A stretch of 44,975 nucleotides of DNA. Source: Ignavibacteria bacterium. Lineage in GTDB: Bacteria; Bacteroidota; Ignavibacteria; Tepidaquicellales; OLB5. This document shows positions 8,431-16,502 of this stretch, one piece after another. The stretch covers positions 1-44,975 of the forward strand of contig JAUQWQ010000171.1 in NCBI GenBank assembly GCA_030835085.1. Direction: 5' to 3'. Positions within the stretch are counted from its first letter, which is position 1. Every line of letters starts with the position of its first letter. The notes under the pieces are model-generated. The model saw only the letters and a list, made by a program, of their open reading frames with translations, had not been told where the DNA came from and did not search any database. The position numbers and the translations under genes are program-made.

Positions 8431-8479
8431 GTTTGACGTTTGACGTTTGACGTTTGACGTTTCTCGTTTGACGTTTCAT
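8431..8479. repeat. heptamer tandem repeat, GTTTGAC type
   Basis: Seven consecutive 7-base units start at 8431, 8438, 8445, 8452, 8459, 8466 and 8473. Five are GTTTGAC, and the fifth and seventh are the variants GTTTCTC and GTTTCAT. The array fills most of the gap between the DsrC-like and DsrE2-like genes and is non-coding. The heptamer period and absence of spacers exclude CRISPR. Confidence 0.9.
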
Positions 8480-8481
8480 GT

Positions 8482-8811
8482 CTAAATACATCCTTTTGGT
8501 TTAGGCAATCCGGCAATGCGCGCTGCCTTTTTTGCAGGTCCTTTAGGAAACAGAGCATATAATTCTTTTGTATCTACACCGCTTTCTTTAGTAAGCTTGC
8601 GGATTGAAGGTGCATCACCGGTATCCGTATAGACTTTACGCATATAATTGATCACCTGCCAGTGTTTTTCATTCAATACTTCAATGCCTTCTTCTTTGGC
8701 AAGTTCTGCTGCAATTTCTTCATTCCAGTCAGATAAATTTGCAAGATTACCATCTGCATCTATAGATAGTGTTTTACCGAGTATCACTTTTTCTGCAACT
8801 GCTGCTGACAT
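8482..8811 (-). CDS. DsrC/TusE-like sulfur carrier with a single C-terminal cysteine
   Basis: This 109-residue protein has the DsrC/TusE/gamma-subunit fold pattern, including DADGNLANLSDWNEEIA, NEKHWQVINYMRKVY and the C-terminal arm IAGLPKPKGCI. The penultimate cysteine (Cys108) is the sulfur-carrying residue of the family. The second cysteine of true DsrC, eleven residues earlier, is replaced by Ala97. That places it with TusE/RspA-like carriers rather than DsrC of dissimilatory sulfite reductase. It starts only 2 bases after the SQR-like gene stop, so it is translationally linked to it and probably accepts or delivers sulfane sulfur there (inference). Confidence 0.9.
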   Translation of the reverse strand: MSAAVAEKVILGKTLSIDADGNLANLSDWNEEIAAELAKEEGIEVLNEKHWQVINYMRKVYTDTGDAPSIRKLTKESGVDTKELYALFPKGPAKKAARIAGLPKPKGCI

Positions 8812-8813
8812 TT

Positions 8814-10124
8814 TTATATTCCTCCTGAGAGCTTTGTAATTTGCTGCTCATCTGTAATAAAACCATCTGATTTGTAAATATCATCAAGGATCTTTCCCTT
8901 TAGTGACATCTGGGGACCAATTGGAAGCTCTTTTCCTTTGAGCAAAATATTCCAGTAAGCCCACCTGAACATCAGTTTTCCCAGGTGATTCATTCTTGTT
9001 TCCTTAAGAAGCGAGAACGGTCCTATATGTGCCATCGGGAAATTCCCGGGCATGGGTTCAACATCATAATTAAAATCAATCAAAAACGCCTTGCCGCGGC
9101 CTGATTCAATAAAGCAGTTTGCATGGCCATCAAACCTTGCAGCAAGCGGCTCGGCGTGTATAAAATGTAAAATGTTTTCAGTAAGTATTTCTGATTCAAA
9201 ATGTGCAACAGAACCGGCTTTACTTGCAGGAATGTTAGTTGCATCACCGATAACAAATATGTTTTTGTGAGCAATTGACTGCAGTGTATGTTTATCAGTC
9301 GGCACAAAATTCAGCTCATCCCCCAGTCCGGAGGTTTCTATGTAATCAGCTCCTTTGTTGGTAGGTACAGTTACTAAAAGATCGAAGTCAACCTCGCGCT
9401 CATCCCATGAAATCAGTTTCTTCTCATCATTATCAATTCTGCCTGTGTTAAATTCCGCAACAAGTTCAATGCCCTTATCTTCAAGAAAGTGACCGAGGAC
9501 TTCGGCGCATTTATGTTTGGTGAATGCTTCGGCCAGTGGTGTAACATATTGGATGTGTACTTTTTCGCGTATACCCCTCTCTTCAAAAAATGCATCTGCA
9601 AGGAAAGCGAACTCCAGTGGTGCAACGGGACACTTAATTGGCATCTCTGTAATATTAATTACAAGTTTGCCGCCATCCCATGTTTTGAATTTTTCGGCAA
9701 GTGCTTTAGCGCCATCAAGAGTGTAGAAGTCAAAAATATCTTTTTTCCATAATTTACCGGTCAGACCCTCGGTTTCTTCCGGGGCAAGTTTTGAACCGGT
9801 AGCAATTATGAGAACATCGTAGTCAAGTGTAATGCCGTTATCAAGATGAACCATATTGTATTCCGGAATAACTTTCCATATTTCGGAATTTATCATGTTC
9901 ATCCCCTCGGGAAAGAACTTTACTTTCTGCTTTACAACATCAGATTCATTGTAAACCCCGAACGGAATAAATAAAAATCCGGGCTGGTAGTAATGAGTTT
10001 TTTCATTATCTACAATTATCAGTCTCCACCGGCTCAGGTCAAGAGCTTTGTGCAGTTTATTCAGCATCATTGTACCTGCTGTACCCGCGCCAAGTATTAC
10101 CAGATTTTTCATTTGAGTTTCCAT
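8814..10124 (-). CDS. SQR/FCSD-like sulfide:quinone oxidoreductase family flavoprotein
   Basis: This 436-residue FAD/NAD(P)-type oxidoreductase has the N-terminal dinucleotide motif LVILGAGTAGTMM (8-20), the IIATGSKLAPEE segment (106-116) and the C-terminal FAD-binding VIGDATNIPASKAG (291-304). Two cysteines lie where SQR and flavocytochrome c sulfide dehydrogenase carry their redox pair: Cys165 in MPIKCPVAPLE and Cys337 in GHANCFIESG. I see no counterpart of the third SQR cysteine near residue 125. It probably oxidises sulfide or a persulfide at the membrane surface. A start at the second Met (10112) is possible because GGAAA precedes it at normal spacing. It leads the DsrC-like/DsrE2-like operon. 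Confidence 0.87.
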   Translation of the reverse strand: METQMKNLVILGAGTAGTMMLNKLHKALDLSRWRLIIVDNEKTHYYQPGFLFIPFGVYNESDVVKQKVKFFPEGMNMINSEIWKVIPEYNMVHLDNGITLDYDVLIIATGSKLAPEETEGLTGKLWKKDIFDFYTLDGAKALAEKFKTWDGGKLVINITEMPIKCPVAPLEFAFLADAFFEERGIREKVHIQYVTPLAEAFTKHKCAEVLGHFLEDKGIELVAEFNTGRIDNDEKKLISWDEREVDFDLLVTVPTNKGADYIETSGLGDELNFVPTDKHTLQSIAHKNIFVIGDATNIPASKAGSVAHFESEILTENILHFIHAEPLAARFDGHANCFIESGRGKAFLIDFNYDVEPMPGNFPMAHIGPFSLLKETRMNHLGKLMFRWAYWNILLKGKELPIGPQMSLKGKILDDIYKSDGFITDEQQITKLSGGI

Positions 10125-10173
10125 CTTTACTTAACTTACTATACAAAATTAAGCCTAAGTATGATTGTACCAA

Positions 10174-10187
10174 ATGATATATATCAA
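10174..10187. promoter_or_regulatory. CRP/FNR-like dyad upstream of the sulfur operon
   Basis: ATGATATATATCAA contains the perfect palindrome TGAT-ATAT-ATCA, which fits the FNR consensus TTGAT-N4-ATCAA except for the first base. It lies 50 bases upstream of the SQR-like start codon. An overlapping ATCAA-TGG-TTGAT follows at 10183-10195. The match is to a short AT-rich motif, so chance is not excluded. Confidence 0.4.
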
Positions 10188-10290
10188 TGGTTGATATGAT
10201 TGTAGTCATAAACTAAAATTCTGATATTGCTCTATTTAACTAAATAGCAGGGAGAAAAAGCATAAAAAAAACTGTATCGAATCAGTTAAT

Positions 10291-11010
10291 TTATTTGCCT
10301 ACTAAAATGCGCTGTGCCAGAAAAACCGGGAGCCCTTCTTTGTAGATCTTAATACTTGCGGATACTCTGTCATAATCAATCCTTGTATTATAGTATGCGA
10401 ATTCTTCGGAATCAAAAAATCCAAATGATAATTTATTATTGTTATCGCGGGGCTGTCCAACGCTGCCAACATTTATGATATAACGGTTGTTAATGTTCAG
10501 CCTTCCTTCAGTAATAGTGTTAATACCCGTGTCAGAACTTTCAAAAATCAGGGGTCTGTGGGAGTGACCTATAAAAGAGATCTTTTCAGTAAAAGCATTA
10601 TAATTCTCCATAGCTGCTTCATCAGTCAGTACATACTTATACGTCTGAGGTTCAAGAGGTGATGCATGCACAAAGTGAAGTTCGTTTTCTGAATGAGTTA
10701 ATTTAAGTTTTTTGATGTATTCCAGATTTTCCGGTTCTAAAACCGTGCGTGTATGAACTGAAGATACCCTTGCCCTTTCATTAAACCTTTCCGAGAGCAG
10801 ATGGTTGTACTGCGCTTCATCGTGATTACCGAGCAATACAACATCACAATTATTTTTAATTATTGATATAACCTCATTGGGCTGGGCACAGTAATCAACC
10901 AAATCGCCCAGGCAAATAACGCGGTCAACTCTTAACCTTTCAATTTCCCTGAAGCAGGCTTCTACTGCTTCAAGATTTGCATGAACATCGGATATAATGG
11001 CGTATTTCAA
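10291..11010 (-). CDS. metallophosphoesterase (calcineurin-like)
   Basis: This 239-residue phosphoesterase carries the full metal-site series: SDVHANLEA (7-15), GDLVDYC, GNHDEAQ, FVHASPLEP and GHSHRP, followed by the conserved NVGSVGQPRD near the C-terminus. That order is typical of the YfcE/MJ0936 and bis(5'-nucleosyl)-tetraphosphatase-like group, which act as cytoplasmic phosphodiesterases or phosphatases. The natural substrate cannot be told. It is monocistronic and divergent from the nitrilase gene. Confidence 0.92.
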   Translation of the reverse strand: MKYAIISDVHANLEAVEACFREIERLRVDRVICLGDLVDYCAQPNEVISIIKNNCDVVLLGNHDEAQYNHLLSERFNERARVSSVHTRTVLEPENLEYIKKLKLTHSENELHFVHASPLEPQTYKYVLTDEAAMENYNAFTEKISFIGHSHRPLIFESSDTGINTITEGRLNINNRYIINVGSVGQPRDNNNKLSFGFFDSEEFAYYNTRIDYDRVSASIKIYKEGLPVFLAQRILVGK

Positions 11011-11064
11011 GATATTTTCATTCTGAATTTACAATATCAAACACTCAAAATTAACAGAATTTAC

Positions 11065-11103
11065 GAATAGTTCATAGTAATAAATAGCTGCAATTAGTAT
11101 ATT
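11065..11103 (+). promoter_or_regulatory. conserved 39-bp upstream element, copy 1 (nitrilase)
   Basis: This copy matches the segment at 12238-12276 at 36 of 39 positions with no gap. It contains ATAGTAAT (11074-11081) and ATTAGTAT (11093-11100), an 8-bp inverted repeat with one mismatch and an 11-base spacer. It ends 85 bases before the nitrilase ATG. It is probably an operator or promoter shared by both genes (inference). Confidence 0.65.
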
Positions 11104-11188
11104 GGAATTATTTTCCAAATACTGTTAAGTTCAAGGTCCGTAAAATAATTTTGTAAAAAAATAATCGGGTATAGGAGTTTAATAAAAG

Positions 11189-12100
11189 ATGACAAAACAA
11201 GTAAAAATAGCAGCTGCTCAGCTTACACCTGTTTTTCTTAACAAAGAAAAAACGATAGAAAAAGCCTGCGAAGCTATTTCCGAGGCCGGGAGGAACGGAG
11301 CAGAATTAATTGTATTCCCTGAGGCATTTATTTCCGGTTACCCGGATTGGGTATGGCTTATTCCAAACAGCAAAGCGGCGATCTTAAATGATCTATACCG
11401 CAGACTGGTAGAAAATGCAGTTTCTGTTCCGGATGATAGTACCCACAAATTATGTAAGTCTGCAAAAGAGGCAGGAATTAATGTGGTAATGGGAATAAAT
11501 GAAAGGAATGCCGGTAAAAGCAGCGCAAGCCTTTATAACAGCATTTTGTTTATAAACGATGAAGGAAATATAGAGGGAATTCACCGTAAACTTATGCCCA
11601 CCGGCGGAGAAAGATTGATCTGGGCTCAGGGTAACGGTACATCCCTTAGATCATATGATACATCTGCAGGCAGAATTGCAGGACTTATCTGCTGGGAGAA
11701 CTTTATGCCATTAGCCAGAACAGCTATATATGAAACCGGGGCGCAGATATTGGCCGCGCCTACATGGGATAAAAGCCCGAATTGGCTGCAGAGCATGCAG
11801 CATATATCCAGGGAAGGCGGACTATTTGTAGTAAGTACTTGCATGTCAATCAAAATTGATGATATTCCGGATGAATTTGAATTTAAAAAATTATACCCGG
11901 AAGGAATAAAATGGATAAACACAGGCAATAGCTGTATCATCAATCCAAAAGGACAAATTCTGGCCGGGCCATTGAATGAAAAAGAGGATATTTTGTATGC
12001 AGAACTGAATATGAATGAAATTTTAGAAGCAAAGCGTATGTTTGATGCTGCCGGACATTATTCAAGACCTGATGTTTTCAATTTTAGTATCAACAAATAG
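11189..12100 (+). CDS. nitrilase (carbon-nitrogen hydrolase superfamily)
   Basis: This 303-residue enzyme has the complete Glu-Lys-Cys triad of the superfamily: Glu45 in FPEAFISGYPDW, Lys134 in HRKLMPT and Cys168 in GLICWENFMPL, with GGER (139-142) as the second conserved glutamate region. The PEAF-GYP and CWEN sequences match branch 1, the true nitrilases (nitrile to carboxylic acid and ammonia), rather than amidases. A GGAGT Shine-Dalgarno lies about 12 bases upstream. It is preceded by the 39-bp element that also precedes the following hydrolase, so the two may be co-regulated. The substrate is unknown; plant or microbial aromatic or aliphatic nitriles are usual for the family. Confidence 0.93.
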   Translation: MTKQVKIAAAQLTPVFLNKEKTIEKACEAISEAGRNGAELIVFPEAFISGYPDWVWLIPNSKAAILNDLYRRLVENAVSVPDDSTHKLCKSAKEAGINVVMGINERNAGKSSASLYNSILFINDEGNIEGIHRKLMPTGGERLIWAQGNGTSLRSYDTSAGRIAGLICWENFMPLARTAIYETGAQILAAPTWDKSPNWLQSMQHISREGGLFVVSTCMSIKIDDIPDEFEFKKLYPEGIKWINTGNSCIINPKGQILAGPLNEKEDILYAELNMNEILEAKRMFDAAGHYSRPDVFNFSINK

Positions 12101-12237
12101 AATCCAAATACCATATAGGTAATTAAACATGATTAACTACAAAACCTCTAAATCGAAAGAGTAGGAAACAACCGGTAAGGCTTTTTGGGCCTCTATTTGC
12201 AATTAAAAATAATCTTTACAAATTTAATCGTAATTGT

Positions 12238-12276
12238 GAATAGTTCATACTAATAATTTGCTGCAATTAGTATATT
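12238..12276 (+). promoter_or_regulatory. conserved 39-bp upstream element, copy 2 (S33-like hydrolase)
   Basis: This is the second copy of the element at 11065-11103. Here the inverted repeat is perfect: ATACTAAT (12247-12254) and ATTAGTAT (12266-12273) with an 11-base spacer. It ends 98 bases before the hydrolase ATG. The rest of the 274-base gap 12101-12374 shows no gene and no convincing terminator. Confidence 0.65.
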
Positions 12277-12374
12277 TCGTTGTTATATTACGCTAACACG
12301 AAAATTATAGAAATACAATAAGTGACCAATCATGTTTAAATAACCGAAATTTCAGACAATTTAGAAAAAGCCAG

Positions 12375-13880
12375 ATGAAATTATTCTTAATTACATTTTT
12401 ACTATTGATCACTTATTCAGAAAGTTTATTTCAGCAAAATTTGCCGGATTATAATTGTGACTGCAATAAAATTGGTCTCGATTCTCTTTGGGTTGATACA
12501 AACAAAGTTTCCTGTTACCTGATACCTGTTGAAAGAAACTATACAGCACCAAGGGGAAACAATTACTTTTTAGCGGTTGCCATAGCCCCGGCATTATCTT
12601 TAGAGCCAAAAGAACCCCTCCTATATCTGCATGGCGGACCCGGTATTGCAACACTTAGTAATTTAACGTACTATTTAAAAACAAAGACATTTTCACTTTT
12701 AAGACAGAACCATGCTTTGATCTTTTTTGATTACAGGGGAACCGGTTTTTCAGAACCGAATATGTGTAAAACATTAAGTGATTCGCTGAATGCAATTTCA
12801 GATACCCTTTCCACTGAAGAACTGATCACGAAACAGGCACTTCTTTATTCAAACTGTAAATCTGATCTTCTTAAGCAGGATATATTGCCTTCAGATTTTT
12901 CGTCATTGCAATCCGCAGCCGATGCAGAATCTATCAGAAAGGAATTAGGAATAAAAAAGTGGAATATTTACTCGGTATCCCACGGTACAACTGTTGCGCT
13001 AAATTTGATTCGGACTTTTCCTGAAAATATACACAGTGTTATTCTTGATTCGCCGTTTCCACCTAATGCACCATGGATAGATTTTGTCCATCCATTCGAT
13101 ACTTGCTTTAAGGTATTGGAAAAAAAGTTATCTGAGGATTCATTTTATGCTGAACAATTCCCTTCAATTCGGAATGATTTTGTAAAAATTACCAATCATC
13201 TGCAAATAGCTCCATTGGTAATTCCAGCCTCAATTGATAACTATGAATTGATACATTCCAGCTTGTTTGATGATAGAGATTTTGCTTGGTCCGTTTGGAA
13301 AGCAATGTTGGACCCCAAAACAATTCGTTTAGTGCCTCTAGCACTTAAGGAAATAGCATCTGGTAACAATACCGTACTTCTGAAGTGGGCATTGTTTTTT
13401 AATGACCCTAATTCATTTGGTGAATTTTCCGCAGCACAAAGCCGGGCAATACTCGGGTATGAAACTAAACCGCAATTTGGAGAACAAACAGAAAATTACA
13501 TAATAAAGAAATTTCCTGAGTTTGCTTCACTTATTTCTATCGGTTTAGATGATGAACTAAATAAAGTTTTTCGTCCCGAGATTCCTCCAAAAGAATATTT
13601 TGATGCGATAAAAAGCAATATTCCAACACTTATTTTTTCTGGAGAGTATGATCCTGTTTGTCCACCAATATTTGCCGATATTACTTCAAATACACTTGAC
13701 AACTCAACTGTTATTGTTGTACCATCAGCTTCTCATGCAGCAATGTATGCTGATGAATGCACAAGAGAGATCGGTGCAAAATTTTATCTTGATCCGGGAA
13801 TGAAACCAAGTTTTGAATGTTTATTGAAAAGGAAACAAATTGAGTTTATTACATCAGATATTATTAAATTCTTAAAATAG
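12375..13880 (+). CDS. exported alpha/beta hydrolase, S33 peptidase-like (TAP/proline iminopeptidase type)
   Basis: The 501-residue protein begins with a hydrophobic signal peptide (MKLFLITFLLLITYSES). It carries the S33-family oxyanion motif LYLHGGPG (84-90), FFDYRGTGFSEP (117-128) and a nucleophile elbow YSVSHGTTVALN with Ser202. The elbow is S-x-S-x-G rather than the common G-x-S-x-G. A TAP-like C-terminal segment follows: IPTLIFSGEYDPVCPP with a catalytic Asp, then PSASHAAMYADEC with a catalytic His. Such enzymes cleave N-terminal or C-terminal residues from short peptides or hydrolyse amides. A periplasmic or lipid-linked location is likely. The shared upstream element ties it to the nitrilase. 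Confidence 0.85.
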   Translation: MKLFLITFLLLITYSESLFQQNLPDYNCDCNKIGLDSLWVDTNKVSCYLIPVERNYTAPRGNNYFLAVAIAPALSLEPKEPLLYLHGGPGIATLSNLTYYLKTKTFSLLRQNHALIFFDYRGTGFSEPNMCKTLSDSLNAISDTLSTEELITKQALLYSNCKSDLLKQDILPSDFSSLQSAADAESIRKELGIKKWNIYSVSHGTTVALNLIRTFPENIHSVILDSPFPPNAPWIDFVHPFDTCFKVLEKKLSEDSFYAEQFPSIRNDFVKITNHLQIAPLVIPASIDNYELIHSSLFDDRDFAWSVWKAMLDPKTIRLVPLALKEIASGNNTVLLKWALFFNDPNSFGEFSAAQSRAILGYETKPQFGEQTENYIIKKFPEFASLISIGLDDELNKVFRPEIPPKEYFDAIKSNIPTLIFSGEYDPVCPPIFADITSNTLDNSTVIVVPSASHAAMYADECTREIGAKFYLDPGMKPSFECLLKRKQIEFITSDIIKFLK

Positions 13881-13940
13881 CATCTTATAAACTGTTACAT
13901 ATTTTTTAAGCATAATTTGAAAGCAACCGTTATCTGAAAT

Positions 13941-14777
13941 TTACCTAAGACTCTCTTCAAGCGCTGTTCCCGCATCGGTTTTTTCATCACGGTATTTAAT
14001 TATTACGGGCGTGTAAACCGAAAGATGATTTTCGATTCCGTACTGATTAACAAGCGGCCTTGAGCCTGCAACAACAACTGCTCCCTCAGGAATAACCAGA
14101 GGTTCGTCTTTTGTTTTGCGGTAAATTTTTCCTTTGATAGTATCGTAAACCGGTGTTGAGCCTGTTATAATACAGCCCGCACCTATCACAGCCCTGCGCT
14201 GAACAATTGTGCCCTCATATATTCCGCTGTTGCCGCCTATCATTACTTCATCTTCAATAATAACAGGTACTGAGTTAATCGGCTCAAGCACTCCCCCTAT
14301 CTGCGCTGCCGCTGAAAGATGAATTTTCTTCCCAAGCTGCGCACAGGAACCTACTAATGCATGTGAGTCAATTAATGAGTTATCATCAACATACGCGCCT
14401 ATATTAACGTACATGGGCGGCATACAAATAACACCTTTGCCTATATATGCGCCTGTGCGTATGGTCGAGCCTCCCGGTACAATTCTAACCCCGTCACTTA
14501 ACTTCATAGGTTTAATTGGCAGGGTATCCTTATCAAAAAATAACATCTGTTTAAAAATTGACATATCTTTATTCTTGCCAAGCCTGAAACCAAGCAGTAT
14601 ACCTTTTTTAACCCATGTATTGGCCTTCCACGAGCCGTCGGTTTTTTCAGCACTGCGCACTGTGCCTGCATTAAGAAGCTTAACCATTTCTTTGAATGCA
14701 GCCAGGGCTTTTTTCTTATCTGATGTGTTAAGTTCACCCGCTGAAAAATATTTTTCGATATCCTGCTCTAAACTCAT
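13941..14777 (-). CDS. dapD: 2,3,4,5-tetrahydropyridine-2,6-dicarboxylate N-succinyltransferase
   Basis: DapD transfers succinyl from succinyl-CoA to tetrahydrodipicolinate in lysine and diaminopimelate synthesis. The 278-residue length fits the family. A helical N-terminal part is followed by a left-handed beta-helix of hexapeptide repeats (from [20 protein letters not shown] through [29 protein letters not shown]). The conserved C-terminal [30 protein letters not shown] closes it. It is a single gene, convergent with the S33 hydrolase and divergent from the Rieske gene. No other dap gene is in the window. Confidence 0.95.
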   Translation of the reverse strand: MSLEQDIEKYFSAGELNTSDKKKALAAFKEMVKLLNAGTVRSAEKTDGSWKANTWVKKGILLGFRLGKNKDMSIFKQMLFFDKDTLPIKPMKLSDGVRIVPGGSTIRTGAYIGKGVICMPPMYVNIGAYVDDNSLIDSHALVGSCAQLGKKIHLSAAAQIGGVLEPINSVPVIIEDEVMIGGNSGIYEGTIVQRRAVIGAGCIITGSTPVYDTIKGKIYRKTKDEPLVIPEGAVVVAGSRPLVNQYGIENHLSVYTPVIIKYRDEKTDAGTALEESLR

Positions 14778-14996
14778 TATTTTGATTTAATTTTATATTC
14801 TTTATTACTAATCCTGCAAATTACCTGTAAAATTGAAGTATTTCAATTGAAACAATGATGCATAAGAGCATAATGATCAGGTATAAATTGTGAATAATTG
14901 TAACTTTAACGCAATTATATTGATTGTTTAATAATGAAACAGTAATTTTATGCAGTAAACTTAAAAAAAGAAGAACAATTTAAGGAGCTTATTCAA

Positions 14997-15461
14997 ATGG
15001 CAGGCAAATTATCAAGAAGAGATTTTATAAAACGCTCAGCTGTAGGTGTAATAGCCTCGGGAGCAATGCTTTCAACTATAAATATCGAAGCATTAACCAG
15101 ATCAGCGGTGGCAGCAAAAGCTGTGTTTCGCAGGACCGGAGATGATGTTGTAGTAAAGCTTTCTGAAAACGCTGCACTTACAAAAACAGGCGGAAGCGTT
15201 AAGATAAGTGATGAATTGATGCTTATCAGGAGTTCGGAAACAAGCTTCCTTGCAGTGAGGACTATTTGCACCCATAAGGGTTGCGATGTAGAGCTTGAAG
15301 GCGATAAATTCGTATGCCCGTGCCACGGTTCTGAATTCACAATGGACGGCAAAGTTACGCAGGGTCCCGCAAAGGATAACCTAAAAACTTTTGAGACAAT
15401 ATTTGATTCTGATAAAGGCACTGTGACAATTAAGTCCGGAGAGAATGCCAAAGAGCAGTAA
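14997..15461 (+). CDS. Tat-exported Rieske [2Fe-2S] protein
   Basis: The 154-residue protein has a twin-arginine signal (SRRDFIKRSAVG, residues 6-17) followed by a hydrophobic stretch. A single Rieske domain follows: CTHKGC at 91-96 and CPCHGS at 107-112. The predicted ligands are Cys91, His93, Cys107 and His110, with Cys96 and Cys109 able to form the disulfide of high-potential bc-type Rieske proteins. AAGGAG lies 9 bases before the ATG. No cytochrome b or other bc-complex gene is adjacent, so it may be a stand-alone periplasmic electron carrier or serve a complex encoded elsewhere. Confidence 0.92.
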   Translation: MAGKLSRRDFIKRSAVGVIASGAMLSTINIEALTRSAVAAKAVFRRTGDDVVVKLSENAALTKTGGSVKISDELMLIRSSETSFLAVRTICTHKGCDVELEGDKFVCPCHGSEFTMDGKVTQGPAKDNLKTFETIFDSDKGTVTIKSGENAKEQ

Positions 15462-15482
15462 AATCATTATGAATAATAAATC

Positions 15483-15522
15483 AAAAGGCTGTATCTGAAA
15501 AGTTACAGCCTTTTTTGTTTTT
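15483..15522 (+). terminator. terminator after the Rieske gene
   Basis: AAAAGGCTGTA (15483-15493) pairs with TACAGCCTTTT (15504-15514) over 11 bp with a 10-base loop. A T-rich run follows immediately. It lies between two convergent genes. Confidence 0.85.
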
Positions 15523-15537
15523 ATATAAGTTTTGTTT

Positions 15538-16440
15538 TTACTTTCCGCCTGTCAGAATACTTTTTACAACATATCCTGCCATCTTCGGATTTTCCTTAAA
15601 ACGCCTGATGGAATACTGGTACCAATGCGTACCAAATGGTATATAAATTCTCATACGATGTCCATCCTTGACAATCTTATCCCGCATACCTTCTCTTACT
15701 CCAAGCAGCATCTGGAATTCATAGCGGTCATTGGGTTTATTAAGCTCTTTAATTAATTTATATGCGCCATCTATCAGGAACTCATCATGGGTGGCAATAC
15801 CAACGTAAGAATCTTTTTCAAGCATAAGTTTTAATACCTTCAGATAATTATCGCGGACTTCCTGTCTTTCTTTGTATGCTATCTCAGCAGGCTCAACATA
15901 AATTCCTTTGCAAAGCCTGAAGTTAGTTCCCGTTTCTATCAATTTAGCGGCATCATCATAAGTCCTGCGCATATATGACTGCAGTACAATTCCGCATTTG
16001 CTGTAATCCTTCCTGGCTTCATTGAAAATATGAATTGTATCAGAAGTAACGCTTGAATCTTCCATATCAATCCGCACAAAAATATTATAACTCTTTGCTT
16101 TCGCGAATATTTCTTTCACGTTGCCTAAACAGAAATCAAGATCTATTTTTAGTCCAAGCGAGGTGAGTTTAATTGACTGATTGGAATTAAGTTTATGTTT
16201 ATTTATTGCATCAAGCACCAAAAGACATTCATCTTTCGAACGTGTCGCATCATCTTTGCTGAAAACGTCCTCACCCAGAACATCTATTGTACCCATTATG
16301 CCTTTGGCATTCAGTTTTTTTGATGTTGCAACGGCATGTTCAAGTGTTTCGCCGGCTATGTAACGGTTCGCAAATCTTCTTACGATACCTTTGGGAACGA
16401 GCGGCAGGGTTCCTACAACTACTTTATTTATTATACCCAT
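15538..16440 (-). CDS. proline dehydrogenase (monofunctional)
   Basis: This 300-residue FAD-dependent enzyme has a (beta-alpha)8-barrel. It oxidises proline to pyrroline-5-carboxylate at the membrane. The diagnostic C-terminal motifs are present: YEFQMLLGV, RMRIYIPFGTHWYQYSIRRFKENP (the double arginine binds proline) and VGIATHDEFLI. Also present are FVRIDMEDSS and FRLCKGIYVEPAE. The size fits monofunctional ProDH (PutB type), not the long PutA fusion. No P5C dehydrogenase is adjacent. A terminator follows DUF2203 just upstream, so it has its own promoter in the short gap. Confidence 0.92.
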   Translation of the reverse strand: MGIINKVVVGTLPLVPKGIVRRFANRYIAGETLEHAVATSKKLNAKGIMGTIDVLGEDVFSKDDATRSKDECLLVLDAINKHKLNSNQSIKLTSLGLKIDLDFCLGNVKEIFAKAKSYNIFVRIDMEDSSVTSDTIHIFNEARKDYSKCGIVLQSYMRRTYDDAAKLIETGTNFRLCKGIYVEPAEIAYKERQEVRDNYLKVLKLMLEKDSYVGIATHDEFLIDGAYKLIKELNKPNDRYEFQMLLGVREGMRDKIVKDGHRMRIYIPFGTHWYQYSIRRFKENPKMAGYVVKSILTGGK

Positions 16441-16460
16441 ATATTTATTATTGTCTCTGT

Positions 16461-16495
16461 ATTAATATAAAAAGGGAACAGCAAACTGTTCCCTT
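16461..16495 (-). terminator. terminator after leuS-DUF2203
   Basis: A perfect 10-bp stem (AAGGGAACAG 16472-16481 / CTGTTCCCTT 16486-16495) with loop CAAA ends the minus-strand unit. On the minus strand it runs into TTTATATTAAT. Confidence 0.85.
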
Positions 16496-16502
16496 GAAAA
16501 AT

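Noticed and set aside
8431-8479. CRISPR array
   Set aside because: The units are 7 bases with no spacers, and there are no cas genes in the window.
12130-12205. Riboswitch-like stretch before the S33 hydrolase
   Set aside because: I could find only 4-bp stems and no match to a known aptamer consensus.
14993-15451. 152-residue open frame antisense to the Rieske gene
   Set aside because: It mirrors the Rieske coding frame almost end to end; the sense frame has a Tat signal, both cluster motifs and a Shine-Dalgarno, and the antisense product has no recognisable domain.
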